A stretch of 64,000 nt of DNA from Tetranychus cinnabarinus (taxonomy: Eukaryota > Arthropoda > Arachnida > Trombidiformes > Tetranychidae): positions 12,214,001-12,278,000 of the forward strand of contig WHVY01000003.1 in NCBI GenBank assembly GCA_022266195.1, written 5' to 3'. The translations under genes and the position numbers were made by a program. Shown here in pieces: positions 20,778 through 32,210 of this stretch (its first letter is position 1; the number at the start of each line of letters is the position of its first letter). Below the pieces are notes generated by a model. That model searched no databases. It saw only the letters and a program-made list of their open reading frames with translations, and was not told the origin of the DNA.

Positions 20778-22363
20778 GAAGAAGCTTTCAACACACTTAA
20801 GAGAGCTCTAACTCAACTACCGGTTATAAGCATCTACAACAAAGATAAGCCCTTATTTTATATACTGATGCATCTGCAATCGGTATCGGCGCAACACTTG
20901 CACAAATTGACGATGAGGGTCTCGAGCATCCAATCGCATATTTTTCAAAAACGCTGAATGAACACCAAGCAAACTACACTGCTTTTGAATTGGAATGTTT
21001 GGCCGTCGTTGAAGCTGTTGAACACTTTGAAGTTTATCTCAGTTTACCATTCAAAGTGATCACTGATCATAGTGCTCTTCGTTGGATACTTTCACTAAAG
21101 AAGCCAAAAGGACGTCTTTATCGATGAAGCATAAGGCTATCAACATTCACATACGAGTTAATACATCGAGCAGGAAAGAATCAACAACACGTTGATGCTC
21201 TTTCACGCTCGCCAGTAACTTTACATTTAGACATTGAAGAACTCAAGAAGCACCAACAAAACATAGACACAACGGAAATTCAAAAGCCAATAATAAAAGA
21301 CGGCGTCATGATGGTAAAATGCAGAAACCAGACAAAAATCGTGGTACCAAGGGAACTCAAGATGAAATTACTTCAAAAATATCATGACAATCACAGTCAT
21401 CCCGGTAAAAACAAAACCGTAAAACTGACCACACAATTCTACTGGTGGCCTGATGCTATACAAGAGATCCGACAATATGTCTCTTCATGTAAAACTTGCC
21501 AGCTTGTCAAGGTCAATCATCAACCAAAAATCGGTCAAATGATCTTGCCGAGTGCTGAACTTGAACCAGGAGATTTGATTGGACTTGATACAATCGTTCT
21601 TGGCCCAGCAGCTGGTAGCACCAGACATAAGTACATCCAGGTTTAGTATCGACCATTTCTCACGCTTTGTCTGGGCTTTTCCCACAAAAAGCAACACTTC
21701 AGAAGCAACTCTGATTGACAAACTCATACATACTGGTATTCGTATCAAATGTATTCTGACCGATTGTCATAAAATTTCAATAGCAAATCAATGAAACTAT
21801 GTTTGAAGCGACATAACATCAAACATATTAGATCAACACCTTACCATCCTCAGACTAATGGTATAGTTGAAAGATTAAATGGTACTCTTATCACCAAATT
21901 GAGAGCAGCTATTCAAGATAATCCAAGACGAAAATGGAACACACTTTTACCCGATGTTGTTAAAAATTATAACAACACTCCGCATGATATTACTGGTTAC
22001 TCACCCAACTACCTGTTTTTCGGCAATGATAACTATCCATCTCTGATAACAAACAACGACGACTTACACACAGCGAGACAAAGAGCAAAGGAAAGGACAA
22101 GGAAAGCTCAGGAGAAACGCAAGGAGAGATATGATGCCAAACACCCGGAATCTGATTTCTTTGTTGGCCAAAGAGTTTTGAGAGAAATAGCCGACAATCA
22201 TCCATCAGTGACCAAAATTTCACCGAAATTCACTGGTCCTTACTACATCACAGCAAAAATTACTGATGTCACTTTCGAAATATCAGAAACCCTCTCTGTA
22301 CCAACTTATCGTGCACATGCAAGTCAACTTAAACCGTTTGTTGAACGGCAACAAACTCAATAA
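20778..22363 (+). pseudogene. RNase H and integrase part of gypsy pol, broken
   Basis: Pol homology continues after the premature stop, but in changing frames. RNase H similarity runs to about 21240 and is interrupted by a frame change near 20860 and a TGA near 21125. The integrase zinc-binding region (HDNHSHPG...CKTC) is at about 21380-21500. The catalytic core is broken by frame changes near 21640 and 21770. The C-terminal third (PYHPQTNGIVERLNG to the end) is open from about 21791 to the TAA at 22363. As read, no complete integrase can be made. Some breaks could be indel errors in the assembly. Confidence 0.85.
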
Positions 22364-22365
22364 CT

Positions 22366-22374
22366 CGGGGAGAG
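22366..22374 (+). other. Polypurine tract
   Basis: CGGGGAGAG stands immediately before the TG of LTR2, three bases after the integrase stop codon. This is the usual place for plus-strand priming. Confidence 0.75.
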
Positions 22375-22773
22375 TGTAAAGAAACACAAATACTCTTTTC
22401 TCTTTCTCCTCTTTCTTCTCATATCCTCTTTCTTTTTCTCTTTCTTTTTCAATATATTTTCCGCACACTTTATGCACTAACTAAACGGACATTTCTGACC
22501 AGTTTTTCACGCGCTTTTTTATGAAAATATTTTTAATATTCTAAACACTTGTTTTTAACCTCTTTTTTATTAAAATTGAATTAAAACTGTAACTTTTAAG
22601 TCACAAGCTTGGACATATAAGGGTCCAAATTGACCATTGTAAACTTAGGAAAAAGTAATAAAACAATTGTAAAGGTCATAAACTGACTTCAAGAGTAAGT
22701 TTCTTTACAGTTTTTACTTAAACCTCACTTTTTGTCATTGCCACTCATTGACTGTTGTTTAACAACGGTTTCA
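22375..22773 (+). repeat. Second LTR of the gypsy element (LTR2)
   Basis: A 399-bp direct copy of LTR1 at an offset of exactly 5,011 bp. I see no difference between the two. It is followed by a second primer-binding site rather than by flanking DNA. Confidence 0.9.
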
Positions 22774-23597
22774 GTGGCGCAGTCGACAGGATAGCTATAT
22801 CCTCCAAACCAAACTAATCTTCTTTGTTTTCTCTTTCCATATATTTTCATATTAGTGGAATTCATCAACTTTGAGCCTGATTACGCACTCTCAAGCCCTG
22901 GATCTGAACGACCACCAACTCCTGGAAGCTGGTACGGATTTGGAGACTCTGATTGTTCCGTCGATGGTAACCAATCGCCAGATCTGACCGACCCGTTAAC
23001 CAGTTTAACTGAGTTTCCCGCTAATTGTCCAGCCGTTCCAGATAGCAGCCAGTCACCTCGTGGACCCATTGTTAACCAAGAAATAGCTGGTAACTCAACT
23101 CAAACCAGCGCATCAACAACTGGTAACCCAATTGGTACCACAAGTGTGACCCCTCTTTCAGCTGGTACTACTCAAGCTCCGCCCCATGGTGGCCACGCCC
23201 CCTTTCGCCAGCTTATCAGCCTACAAGAATCGAAAACGGAAAGAAGCTCGCCAACGAAAATTGTTAGAAGCTGCAGAAAAGGGCAAGTTTGTCAGCCGCA
23301 AGTGAAATATCTTCAGCAACGCCAGAAACGAGTTGAAAGGAAACTGAAAAGCTCTTTTAAGCAAGGTATTGGAAAAGCTAAGGAAGCCTCGGAGATAAAA
23401 GAAGCCATTCCAGCTGACTGGTTCTCGTCTTCAAGAGAACATAAACACGTCTTCAATAACCTTCAACACCGCCAGGAGTCGCGTCAACTACTTAACAAAG
23501 CAGCAACACTTGCTGATCGTGCCTTAAATTTCAAAGCTATCCAAGCTGAACTTAAAAAGAAAACTGTTTCTCTTCCTGACCCTGTCGATTATATGCA
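22774..23597 (+). mobile_element. Truncated second internal region of the gypsy array
   Basis: A copy of 17763-18586 including the primer-binding site and the ATG-less frame (22855-23607 here, with a short altered end). It stops abruptly and joins LTR sequence at a point sharing only a few bases (AAAGG). About 4.1 kb are missing relative to a full unit: gag-pol plus the first 297 bp of the third LTR. Confidence 0.9.
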
Positions 23598-23699
23598 AAG
23601 GTCATAAACTGACTTCAAGAGTAAGTTTCTTTACAGTTTTTACTTAAACCTCACTTTTTGTCATTGCCACTCATTGGCTGTTGTTTAACAACTGTTTCA
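23598..23699 (+). repeat. Third LTR, 3' end only
   Basis: The last 102 bp of the LTR, colinear with 17661-17762 but with at least two substitutions (CATTGGCTG for CATTGACTG; AACTGTTT for ACGGTTT). The AATT duplication follows directly. Confidence 0.88.
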
Positions 23700-23703
23700 A
23701 ATT

Positions 23704-25390
23704 AGTTAATGTTGATTAGTTGATGATGATTAGTTTAACAAACCAATATTAACTAATGAATAATTATACTATTTATTGTAAAGATTAAACGTTAAGGGGG
23801 TGTAAATTTTGAAGTTAATGTTAATTATGTTGGACTATAACTATGAAATAAGATACATTTCGTTCATACGTACGTTCTTAGGTCTCCTTCCATCCTTACT
23901 TCCTTTTATACCTTTCACCCACCCGCCCTGTCCAATTTGGTTTCGAGTGTGGATGACATAGGTCATTCAAAGTTAATAAAGTTAAGAGTTATTTTTATTG
24001 TCAAAAGAGTGTGAAAATCTGATCGGATTTTCACGCAAATTTTAATTTCAAAATTTAATGAATATATTAAAATATAATTGTAACTGGAGAACAGGACCAG
24101 GGGCTGATTTGGTTGGGGTGGTACTCTGGGGTTCAGTCAGGTTGGACTGATTCCGCCAGAGGTAGACTTACTTGTCAGTAATAAGTGAGCAGGTTAAAGA
24201 TGAAGAATTAAGTGATTTATTATGTGAAATAGTTTTGATTTATATACATGTAATGTAGTTAAATTATTGTCTCTTACGAGGAAAGAGACACGGTGAAATA
24301 TCTTTTCCTCTTTCTCTTGACTGTCTATTTCACTGTCTTCATTTCTTCAATTTTTACGTTAACAATGAATGGAAAGGGCTAAACAAACCCTTTCCAACAA
24401 TGGGATAAGCATTACTTTTGCCTGGTAACTTTCTTTCTTAACTTGGAAAAAGGAGAAGATTCTTTAGTTGGTAACTGCTGTAATTGAAGTTAACTTGTGT
24501 CAGTCCATTGGGCAAATCGCCAACTAATTAATATTAAATAATTCAATTTAAGTTCAACTTAATTCATTGGTAAACAATATTGTTCATCTATTGTTCATCT
24601 ATCGTTCATCTATCGTTCATCTATCGTTCATCTATCGTTCATCTATTGGTCATCAATTGTTCACCATCATCTTTACCACCATCACCACTGTTGGCCTTAA
24701 GTTTAAGGAATAGTTATTATTGGATTTACACCCCTTTTGATTCATTGACTTCAACAATTTCATCCATCTCATTCTCATTGATAACATCGACCAACAAGGT
24801 TGCCACTTCAATCACCATCAATACACCTTGGTCCTTCGAATCAACTCTCAATACCCATTTTGTTCCTCTGCTTTCTCATTAAATTAAATTAAATCTGATT
24901 TTTATTCCTTCCTCCACCATAATCAACTCACTAAGCTTATCCCTTCGATCAAAATAACTTCATTGTAACCACAGGATCAATTGATCTTAATATTTAAGCT
25001 TGCTCTCAACCTTCTTTCTGGAATCAAATTGGGTTCAATCATCTTCCTCTGATTCCAACTACTCAATATCCGATTAAAAACATTACATACAAATGAATGA
25101 GGTAGCCGAGAGAATGCTATTGGACCTTTAGACGGTCAGAAAAACACTTTAATTCATGTTTTCCACTTTGGAGGTCAAAGTAAGGGTAAATCAAAGTTTT
25201 GAGGAGTGCAAAAAGAGATGCGAAGGAGTTCTTGCAGCGACACAGCTGTGTCTGACACAATTTCGTCATAATAATCAAAAATCGAACCAATGAAAATTTT
25301 TTAATAATATCGATCTATTTTCAATAAATTGTCCGATACTGTTTCTGTCCTATCTTGTGTATTTCTACTACTACTCGCGCAATTGCTAGG
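23704..25390. other. Intergenic, mixed unique and repeat-like sequence
   Basis: No gene is recognised. The stretch 24080-24480 is less AT-rich and contains a short inverted pair (GTCTCTT/AAGAGAC near 24270-24292); a small palindrome lies at 24012-24035. The 11-bp minisatellite at 24580 is listed separately. Confidence 0.4.
24580..24656 (+). repeat. 11-bp minisatellite, seven units
   Basis: Seven head-to-tail units of T(T/C)GTTCATCTA, the last one degenerate. They create a repetitive open frame with no biological support. Confidence 0.9.
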
Positions 25391-25456
25391 TTTCAAAAAC
25401 GGCTCACGGCCGTCATCGCTGCAGAAGGCGGCCATTTTGAGCATGAGTATCATTAA
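25391..25456 (+). pseudogene. Possible C-terminal relic of a Tc1/mariner-like transposase
   Basis: Read in one frame, this piece ends FQKRLTAVIAAEGGHFEHEY followed by His and a stop, like the last residues of many mariner-type transposases (RLxAVIxAxGGHxEH). No catalytic part is found upstream and I cannot define inverted ends, so it is at best a short remnant. Confidence 0.4.
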
Positions 25457-25984
25457 ATGTATCATACTTCGAGTTGATGGGCCAATCATCATTTTATACC
25501 AAATGATAAAAAAGTTACAAATAAACCTTTCCGCATTACCCTGGTGCTAACCCTGTATCTTGGTTGTTTAGTGTTGAATACTTCTTCTTTGCATAGATAG
25601 GCATTACTTCAGTGGATATTCTAACCAGAATGTTTATTCTCACAGTGCAATCTCATCTTGATTGATATTATACCAGGAAGAAACGCATCTTGCGATCTGA
25701 TTCACAACAATTTTGTTTCTTTTTCGAATAGAGCAATCCAACTATGACTTAAAGTGAAGCCATTCAGCTCCATTTTTTATTTTCTGCAAGAGCATAAGAG
25801 AAAAACTTTCCTTAACTTAGCATAAAATGGCCGACTTTCCTTTGTTAGATGGCCCTCGATGGATATTGGACCACGCGAAAGCTTTGTCCAGATTGATCCG
25901 TTTATAATTATCTGAGGAAAACTATAATGTGAACCAAAAATCTGTGTGTCGCCATAACTCAATTTTTATAATGAAGATTTTTCT

Positions 25985-26790
25985 AAGATCTTAAGAATAA
26001 GCTTATAGCCTGCCAAGAGTTTGCTTTATAGTCTTTGGTTGACATTGGCCGACTCCCAAATTTTCATGAATTTATTTTTCTGTGGCTACAGAAACACGCT
26101 CTTCACCATTGCATGCCAGCAAATGTTTAATTTTGGAATTTTAAATTGTTTAATTCCTATTTTAATTTCAATTATTAAATTATTATCATCATCATAATCA
26201 CAATCACCATAAAAACATCACTATCAGCAACACCATCAACATCACCATAACCACAGTCAACAACAACAGCAACAGAAGTACCGGCAAATTGCTAAGAGGT
26301 TTTTATTTTTGATTTTTTTTATTTATTTATTTATTAAAATAAAGATTATTCATTGGAGAAAGGGAGCGAAAGAATAAGCTTATAGCCTGCCAAGAGTTTG
26401 CTGTATAGTTTTTGACACATTTGCCTACTCCCAAATTTCCATAAAATTTTTCTACCAATGCATGGCAGCCCATTTTTCTGTAACTATTGGCCACAGAAAC
26501 CCACTCTTGACCTATTGCATGCCAGCGCATGTTTAATTTATATTTTAATTTGAATTATTTAATTATTTTAATTATAAAATAAATTATTATTATTATTATT
26601 ATCAACATCATCACAATCACCATAATCAACATTGCCATCAACAACACCATCAACACCATCAACACAGTCAACACAACAGCAACAGAAGTACCGGCAAATT
26701 GCTAAAAGGTTTTTATTTTTGATTTTTCTGATTTATTTATATATTTAATTATTAATATAAATTATTTATAAGGGAAAGGGAGCGAAAGAA
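25985..26790. repeat. Tandem duplication of about 0.4-kb units with embedded microsatellites
   Basis: Two diverged head-to-tail copies begin AAGCTTATAGCCTGCCAAGA (about 25997 and 26375). They share ATTGCATGCCAGC, a CATCAC/CAACAC microsatellite, GAAGTACCGGCAAATTGCTAA and GGGAGCGAAAGAA. Copy lengths differ mainly in the microsatellite. No coding capacity. Confidence 0.8.
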
Positions 26791-26895
26791 GTGGAGAAAA
26801 AGAATATGAAAGGAAAGAGAAGGAAAGGAAGGAGAAGGAAAGAAAAGAGAAGGAAAGGAAAGAGAAAGAAAGGAAAAGAAAAGAAAGGGAAGTGC
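26771..26895. repeat. Polypurine tract (GGAAA-rich)
   Basis: About 125 bases of almost pure A/G, made of irregular GGAAAG and GAAAG units. Low complexity. Confidence 0.85.
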
Positions 26896-27690
26896 TAATA
26901 ATATAGTTAAATTTTATATATTTATATTATATTATATATTTTACATATTTCATTCTTCTTTTCTACTTTTTCATTTTTCAGGTTTTTCCACCTATTCTTT
27001 AGATTTTTCACATTATTTGGATTACCACAACAATTTCACATTGGTTCAAACGGGCAAAATTGAGGTAAGTAATTATTGATTAAAATTTAAACATTTTTTG
27101 TTTGATTCATGCTGAGACATCATAAGACTAGTTTCCAATGTCGATATAGTGTGAACCAAAATCGACAATTTAGACTAGTTATAAGATGTCTTTCAAGTAA
27201 ACAAACAAATGTTGCCAATGCACTTATTAACCCAAATTTTTCACTGTTTTCTTTCTTTTTTGCAGGTCTGGCCTCTACCAGTTCGAATCTAAAGTAAAGT
27301 TTGATCATCAGCATCATCATTCAAAAACCACTGACAAGGATTTTCACCATTTTTAGGATTTCGAAGTAAGTTTTCAAATTTTTACAAATTTAAACATTTT
27401 CTGTTTGTTTCTTTGAAGACATCTTATAACTAGTTTAAATTTTCGATATGGTGTAAGCCAAATCGATTCTCAATTCAAATTTCGATCATCATCCCCATCA
27501 ACCAACAAGCACTCAACCAACAAGGATTTACACCATTTTCCAGGATTTCAAAGTAAGTTTTTCGCATTTTCACACATTGAGTGCATTTTCTGTTTGTTTG
27601 ATTTTTTGACTATGATGACTGATTTTTACTAAAATGAATGACCGTTTTGGACTTGGCCGCTTTGGGCCCACACGTTTCTTCAATATTCTA
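26896..27690. other. Repeated exon/intron-like units, no protein recognised
   Basis: Three short segments look alike. Each ends in a good donor (AGGTAAGT, GAAGTAAG or AAAGTAAG at about 27063, 27365 and 27551) and is followed by TTAAACATTTTxTGTTTG-like sequence. The second follows an acceptor (TTTTTTGCAG near 27265). They could be parts of a repeat-derived non-coding transcript. No frame is convincing. Confidence 0.4.
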
Positions 27691-30463
27691 AAGGGTGTTG
27701 TGGATTATAAGTATAATTCATCTTACCTCTTGTTAAAGATGGCGATGACAATGATAACGATGAAGACAACAAAATTGGAAAAGATACAAACGTAGAAGTA
27801 GTAATAGAAATACACAAGATCACACACTTTGTCGATAATCGATATTGATTTATAATTTTTATACCTTTGTTAATGTATAGGTACCTTTGACAATGCAAAT
27901 ATCGAAATGACCTTAATTATACCGTTATAATTAACTTACCTTGTTAAATGCACTCGTACCTTTGATAATAGATAAGTTTGATTAATATTAATGATTATTG
28001 TACCTTTTACAATGCATTCTTACCTTTGGTAATGCATACAGCGATTAACCTTAAATTTTCCATGATTAATGATGTAATGCAATTAAATAAGGTTATTGCC
28101 TTGCATTCACTTATTTTTAACTTTAATCTTCAATCAAAGCATACCTGCAAGGCATACTGTGCCTAACTTTAATTATCTTTTGCATGGATCGAGCTAAGAG
28201 GAGATTAACTGCGATCGTCCATCAAAACTTATTCAAGAGGGATAAACTTCTTAACTTTAATTGAATTTGTAACTAAGAAAGCTAAAGTAACTTTAACGAT
28301 CAACATTAATCAAATTCTATGCAGGGAAAGTTCTGCAGGGAAGATTCAGCTTTCCTTAAATCGCTTTTTGAAACATTTTTGCGAAAGATGACCAACCTTA
28401 ATTACTTTTTGCATCTTACAAGCTATGAGAAGATTAAAAGAGGATGGTCACGCTGAGGAGCAAATTAAATTTTCTTTCAGTATTGTGAAGCTCGTCAATG
28501 TGAATCGTTATAATCAATCAGGATATCGTTGCAATTTTGATACCGAACAAAGTGACAGTTTGATTGCATTCTAACAATCTATTACCGTTTATTCATGTAA
28601 AGGTACACTGTAGAATGTAGAATAACAAGAAAAATCTGTTTTATGAGGATGAGAATGGGCGGCTGAATGAAACTACAGAGAGAAAAGGACGATTATTATT
28701 TCAGTTTCATTTCATCGTTCGGCCGAACACCTTCTTTTTAAACTTTCTAAACTTCTTGCTGAACGCATTTACTTGATTATTAAAGGTAAGTTATTGATAA
28801 TTTCTATTCTTTTATTAATCATCTTGATTCTTTTTATCTTTCAGGACATTTCGAATTGGGCCATTGTTTAAGGTAATATAAACTCGTAACGTTAATCCGA
28901 TTAGTTCGTATTAATATTTTTCATTTCTTCATTGTGCTTGTGATTACCCATTGGATTTATTGTGCGTTGTGTTTGTGACCCATTGTATTTATCAACATTA
29001 TTCGCAGTTTGAATCACCAGCTTCGACGCTAACCACCAACACCAGCAAAAGCAGAAATCAACCACGAGCATCAGCAACAACCATCATCAGTAAACACCAA
29101 CAACTGACCAACAGCAGTCGACCCCAACCAGACCCCAACCAGACTCGAACCAGACTCGAACCACAAATCGGCAACAAAAAAGTAAGAACTTTTATATTTC
29201 AATACCTTAGATTAGGTTAGGTTAAATTGACATATGCTGAAGTTTTTTTTGCTATGCTCCATAAACTCATATTACCCTTCAACAACTGAAATAATTTAAT
29301 CAAGATGGAAGTATCTAAATCACAATAAAATGGTCTTTTTACTTGTTGTAATGGAACCTTTGGAGTCCGTTACCAAACCAGTAATCCCGTCCATTTCATG
29401 TTATTATTTTATTAATATTTTGCTTTGCCTTTGAATACAGCATAGAAAGTTAAGTTAGAGCTAGTTACGTTATCTTTTGCACGTTGCTTGAAAACCAAAG
29501 CATATCGATAGTCAATTTTTACGATGAATTTTCGCTAATCAACATCAACACAAGCTCATTGGTTAAGGCATTGAATCGGTATGATTGAGATCAGGCTTTT
29601 AAAAATTTAACATTGACCATCAAGAACAACAAGTGAAAGGCCATAATTTTTCATTCTTTTAGCGTTGATTTAAAGAAATCAGAATGAAAATTGAATCAGA
29701 TTCATTCAACGTTTTTTGATCGAGATGGAAGTATTAAAATCGCAATAAAATGGTCTTTTTACTTGTTGTTGATGGAACCTTTGGAGTCCGTTACCCGGGG
29801 ATTCCATCCATTCATTTTATTATTGAATCTGAATCTTCCCTGCAGAGCTTTCCCATAGAATTTGATTAATGTTGATCGTTAAAGTTACTTTAGCTTTCTT
29901 AGTTACAAATTCAATTAAAGTTAAGAAGTTTATCCCTCTTGAATAAGTTTTGATGGACGATCGCAGTTAATCTCCTCTTAGCTCGATCCATGCAAAAGAT
30001 AATTAAAGTTAAGCACAGTATGCCTTGCAGGTATGCTTTGATTGAAGATTAAAGTTAAAAATAAGTGAATGCAAGGCAATAACCTTATTTAATTGCATTA
30101 CATCATTAATCATGGAAAATTTAAGGTTAATCGCTGTATGCATTACCAAAGGTAAGAATGCATTGTAAAAGGTACAATAATCATTAATATTAATCAAACT
30201 TATCTATTATCAAAGGTACGAGTGCATTTAACAAGGTAAGTTAATTATAACGGTATAATTAAGGTCATTTCGATATTTGCATTGTCAAAGGTATAAAAAT
30301 TATAAATCAATATCGATTATCGAAAAACATAAAAATACATATCGAAAAATTATCTTGTTCATTTCTATTACTACTGTAGACAAAAATATAAACAAATTTA
30401 TCAATAAATCGTCATCTTTATCAAAATTTAAGATAAATTATACTTTTTATCTGCAACACCCTT
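27691..30463. mobile_element. Large foldback element with about 650-bp inverted arms
   Basis: The left arm 27691-28349 is repeated in inverse orientation at 29829-30463, both ending AAGGGTGTTG at the outer edge. About 500 inner bases of the arms are nearly identical; the outer 130 are more diverged. The central 1.5 kb (28350-29828) holds no transposase. It does hold a duplicated segment (29302-29398 and 29721-29815) and DNA related to the MITE at 46.8 kb. I find no target duplication. It is probably a non-autonomous DNA transposon or an inverted pair of two copies. Confidence 0.75.
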
Positions 30464-31707
30464 CAGTTATTTTCCGTCGATATCTCAGAAAGTATAAATC
30501 TGACCGTTAAATGAGTGCAATGAAATCAGCACGGGCAATTCATATGAAAATTTTATTAAAAAAATTTTAGAGATAGGCAATTTTCCTTATTCTTTTGGTC
30601 TTAATCCTTAGCGATTCGTCTTGTATTTGCTGATTGGTGGCTGTCTAATCAATGGCTAATCAGCAAGGTTATCACCTTAATATGCACTTCTGAATCTTAA
30701 AGAGTTATATTATCTATTGAAAAGACCAACTGAAACAGTTATCAAGGTATCTCTCTATTGAAAGTTTTCACTAACAAGGTTTTAAGGTGTTTTGTAACAC
30801 CTCAATATTGTCTCAATTTTGGTTTTACTCTGACCATTGAATATCAATGATAATTATCCATTATTGTTGATAGGTTTTCTGATAATTGTTAATGAATTAA
30901 AAACACTAATCTTTCACTGAACCAGTAGTGATCCTAATAGCAAACTTTTTATTGAAAATCACACCTTTATGTAGCTATAAATGATGAGCCTTGACGAATA
31001 CTTGATTGAATTTAATCAAAGCTTTCAGTTGTTTATTAAAAAGCGTTAATTGGAAAATTTTTTCATGGTACAGCACCAGTTTCTGATTGGTTATCGTTAA
31101 TTGAACGATAAATGCTACAACAAAAGTTGAATCACTTGATTCATTGGTTATCACCAAATCGATGCCCTTGACAAATGAAAGTATAACAATTTAATTTTTA
31201 ACTTTTACTGATTAGCTTTGAAAGACAGTTATTTTTGAATATTCTGGTAATTCAGGTGAAGAGAGAAAAAAGTTACAGGAAGAAATGCGATGATGAAGAT
31301 TAAATAATTTTCAAAGTGTAAATAAACACGTTTGGTGATGATTCAAGTGGCAGCAATTGTCAAACAAGATAGAGAGATGATAAATCTCTTGACTCTTTAT
31401 TTCATTATTATTGCTCACTTAAATGTTTCTTTTTGTATCTCACTTCATTTCATTTTCAACTTTTTAATCTGTTTTGCGATAATTTTCAATATCATAATGT
31501 TTATGATATTATAAATATTACATGATAGACTCGATTGTCACAATTAGTACCTGCAAAATTAAAACACTTTGGTTCAGGTGAAGTTGACCCAGTATTTCAA
31601 CGCTTAAACCTTAAGTTCATCTTTTTATTTGTTGTTATTTCCAAATAGTTTCCAATTATTTTGTCCAGTCGAATGATAAAACGAATCGATTTGTCCTTTT
31701 CTTCAAA
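30464..31707. other. Intergenic, upstream of HMIT locus 2
   Basis: AT-rich and without recognisable genes or repeats. It should include the promoter of first exon 1d; no clear core element is visible. Confidence 0.45.
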
Positions 31708-32210
31708 ATGTCATCGGATCAACCCTTTTTCATGTATACAGTTTCGTTCCTGTCTGCCATCGGAGGTTTCCTCTTTGGTTATGACACTGGTATTGTTTCT
31801 GGAGCCATGGTCTTGATCAGAAAACAGCTGGATCTGGACGACATTTGGCAAGAGTTGATTGTTAGTATAACCATTGGTATGGCTTGGATATTTAGTTCCA
31901 TAGCTGGCTTTTTTACTGATCGTTATGGTCGACGTCCAGTTATTTTGTTAGCTTCTGCTATATTCACTGCAGGTTCGGTAGTTATGGCATTCGCAATGGA
32001 AAAATGGTCTTTACTTATTGGTAGAGCGATTGTCGGTGTTGGCATTGGCTTGGCATCCATGGTAGTTCCCGTGTATATAGCGGAAGTAGCTCCTGATGAA
32101 CTTCGTGGATCTCTAGTGATGATAAACAATTGTTTCGTGACTGGTGGACAATTCATTGCCTCTGTAATCGCCGGTATATTGAGTTATTTTGACCATGACC
32201 TAGCTTGGAG
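31708..32210 (+). CDS. HMIT-like transporter locus 2, alternative first exon 1d (class A), TM1-5
   Basis: The first variable exon of the second locus encodes 167 residues plus a split Arg codon. It is the counterpart of exon 1a: same length, same RKQLDLDDIW linker, same TM2 (ITIGMAWIFSSIAGFF), with few amino-acid changes. All family signatures are present (GYDTGIVSG, DRYGRR, PVYIAEVAP). Joining to 36268-37516 gives 583 aa. The donor is AG|GTAAGAG. Roughly the first half is almost base-for-base identical to exon 1a, synonymous sites included, whereas the second half is diverged. Confidence 0.85.

Larger units (their letters stand above)
17364..23699 (+). mobile_element. Ty3/gypsy LTR retrotransposon in collapsed tandem form
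   Basis: The order is: LTR1 17364-17762; internal region 17763-22374; LTR2 22375-22773; a second, truncated internal region 22774-23597; and the last 102 bp of a third LTR (23598-23699). The whole array is bounded by one AATT duplication (17360-17363 and 23700-23703), so it behaves as a single insertion. The primer-binding site follows LTR1 after one base, and a purine tract precedes LTR2. Gag, protease, reverse transcriptase, RNase H and integrase are recognisable. The region after RT carries stops and frameshifts, so this copy is not autonomous as read. Confidence 0.93.

Noticed and set aside
24580..24882. 100-codon frame containing a repeated HLSFIYRSSIV pattern
   Set aside because: Made by the 11-bp minisatellite.
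27978..28166. Two identical 62-residue frames on opposite strands (27978-28166 and 30009-30197)
   Set aside because: They are simply the two arms of the inverted repeat; no sign of coding selection.
28951..29220. Ser/Thr/Gln-rich 89-codon frame in the foldback loop
   Set aside because: Starts without ATG and arises from CAA/CAG/ACC triplet-rich DNA; kept only as part of a possible non-coding transcript.
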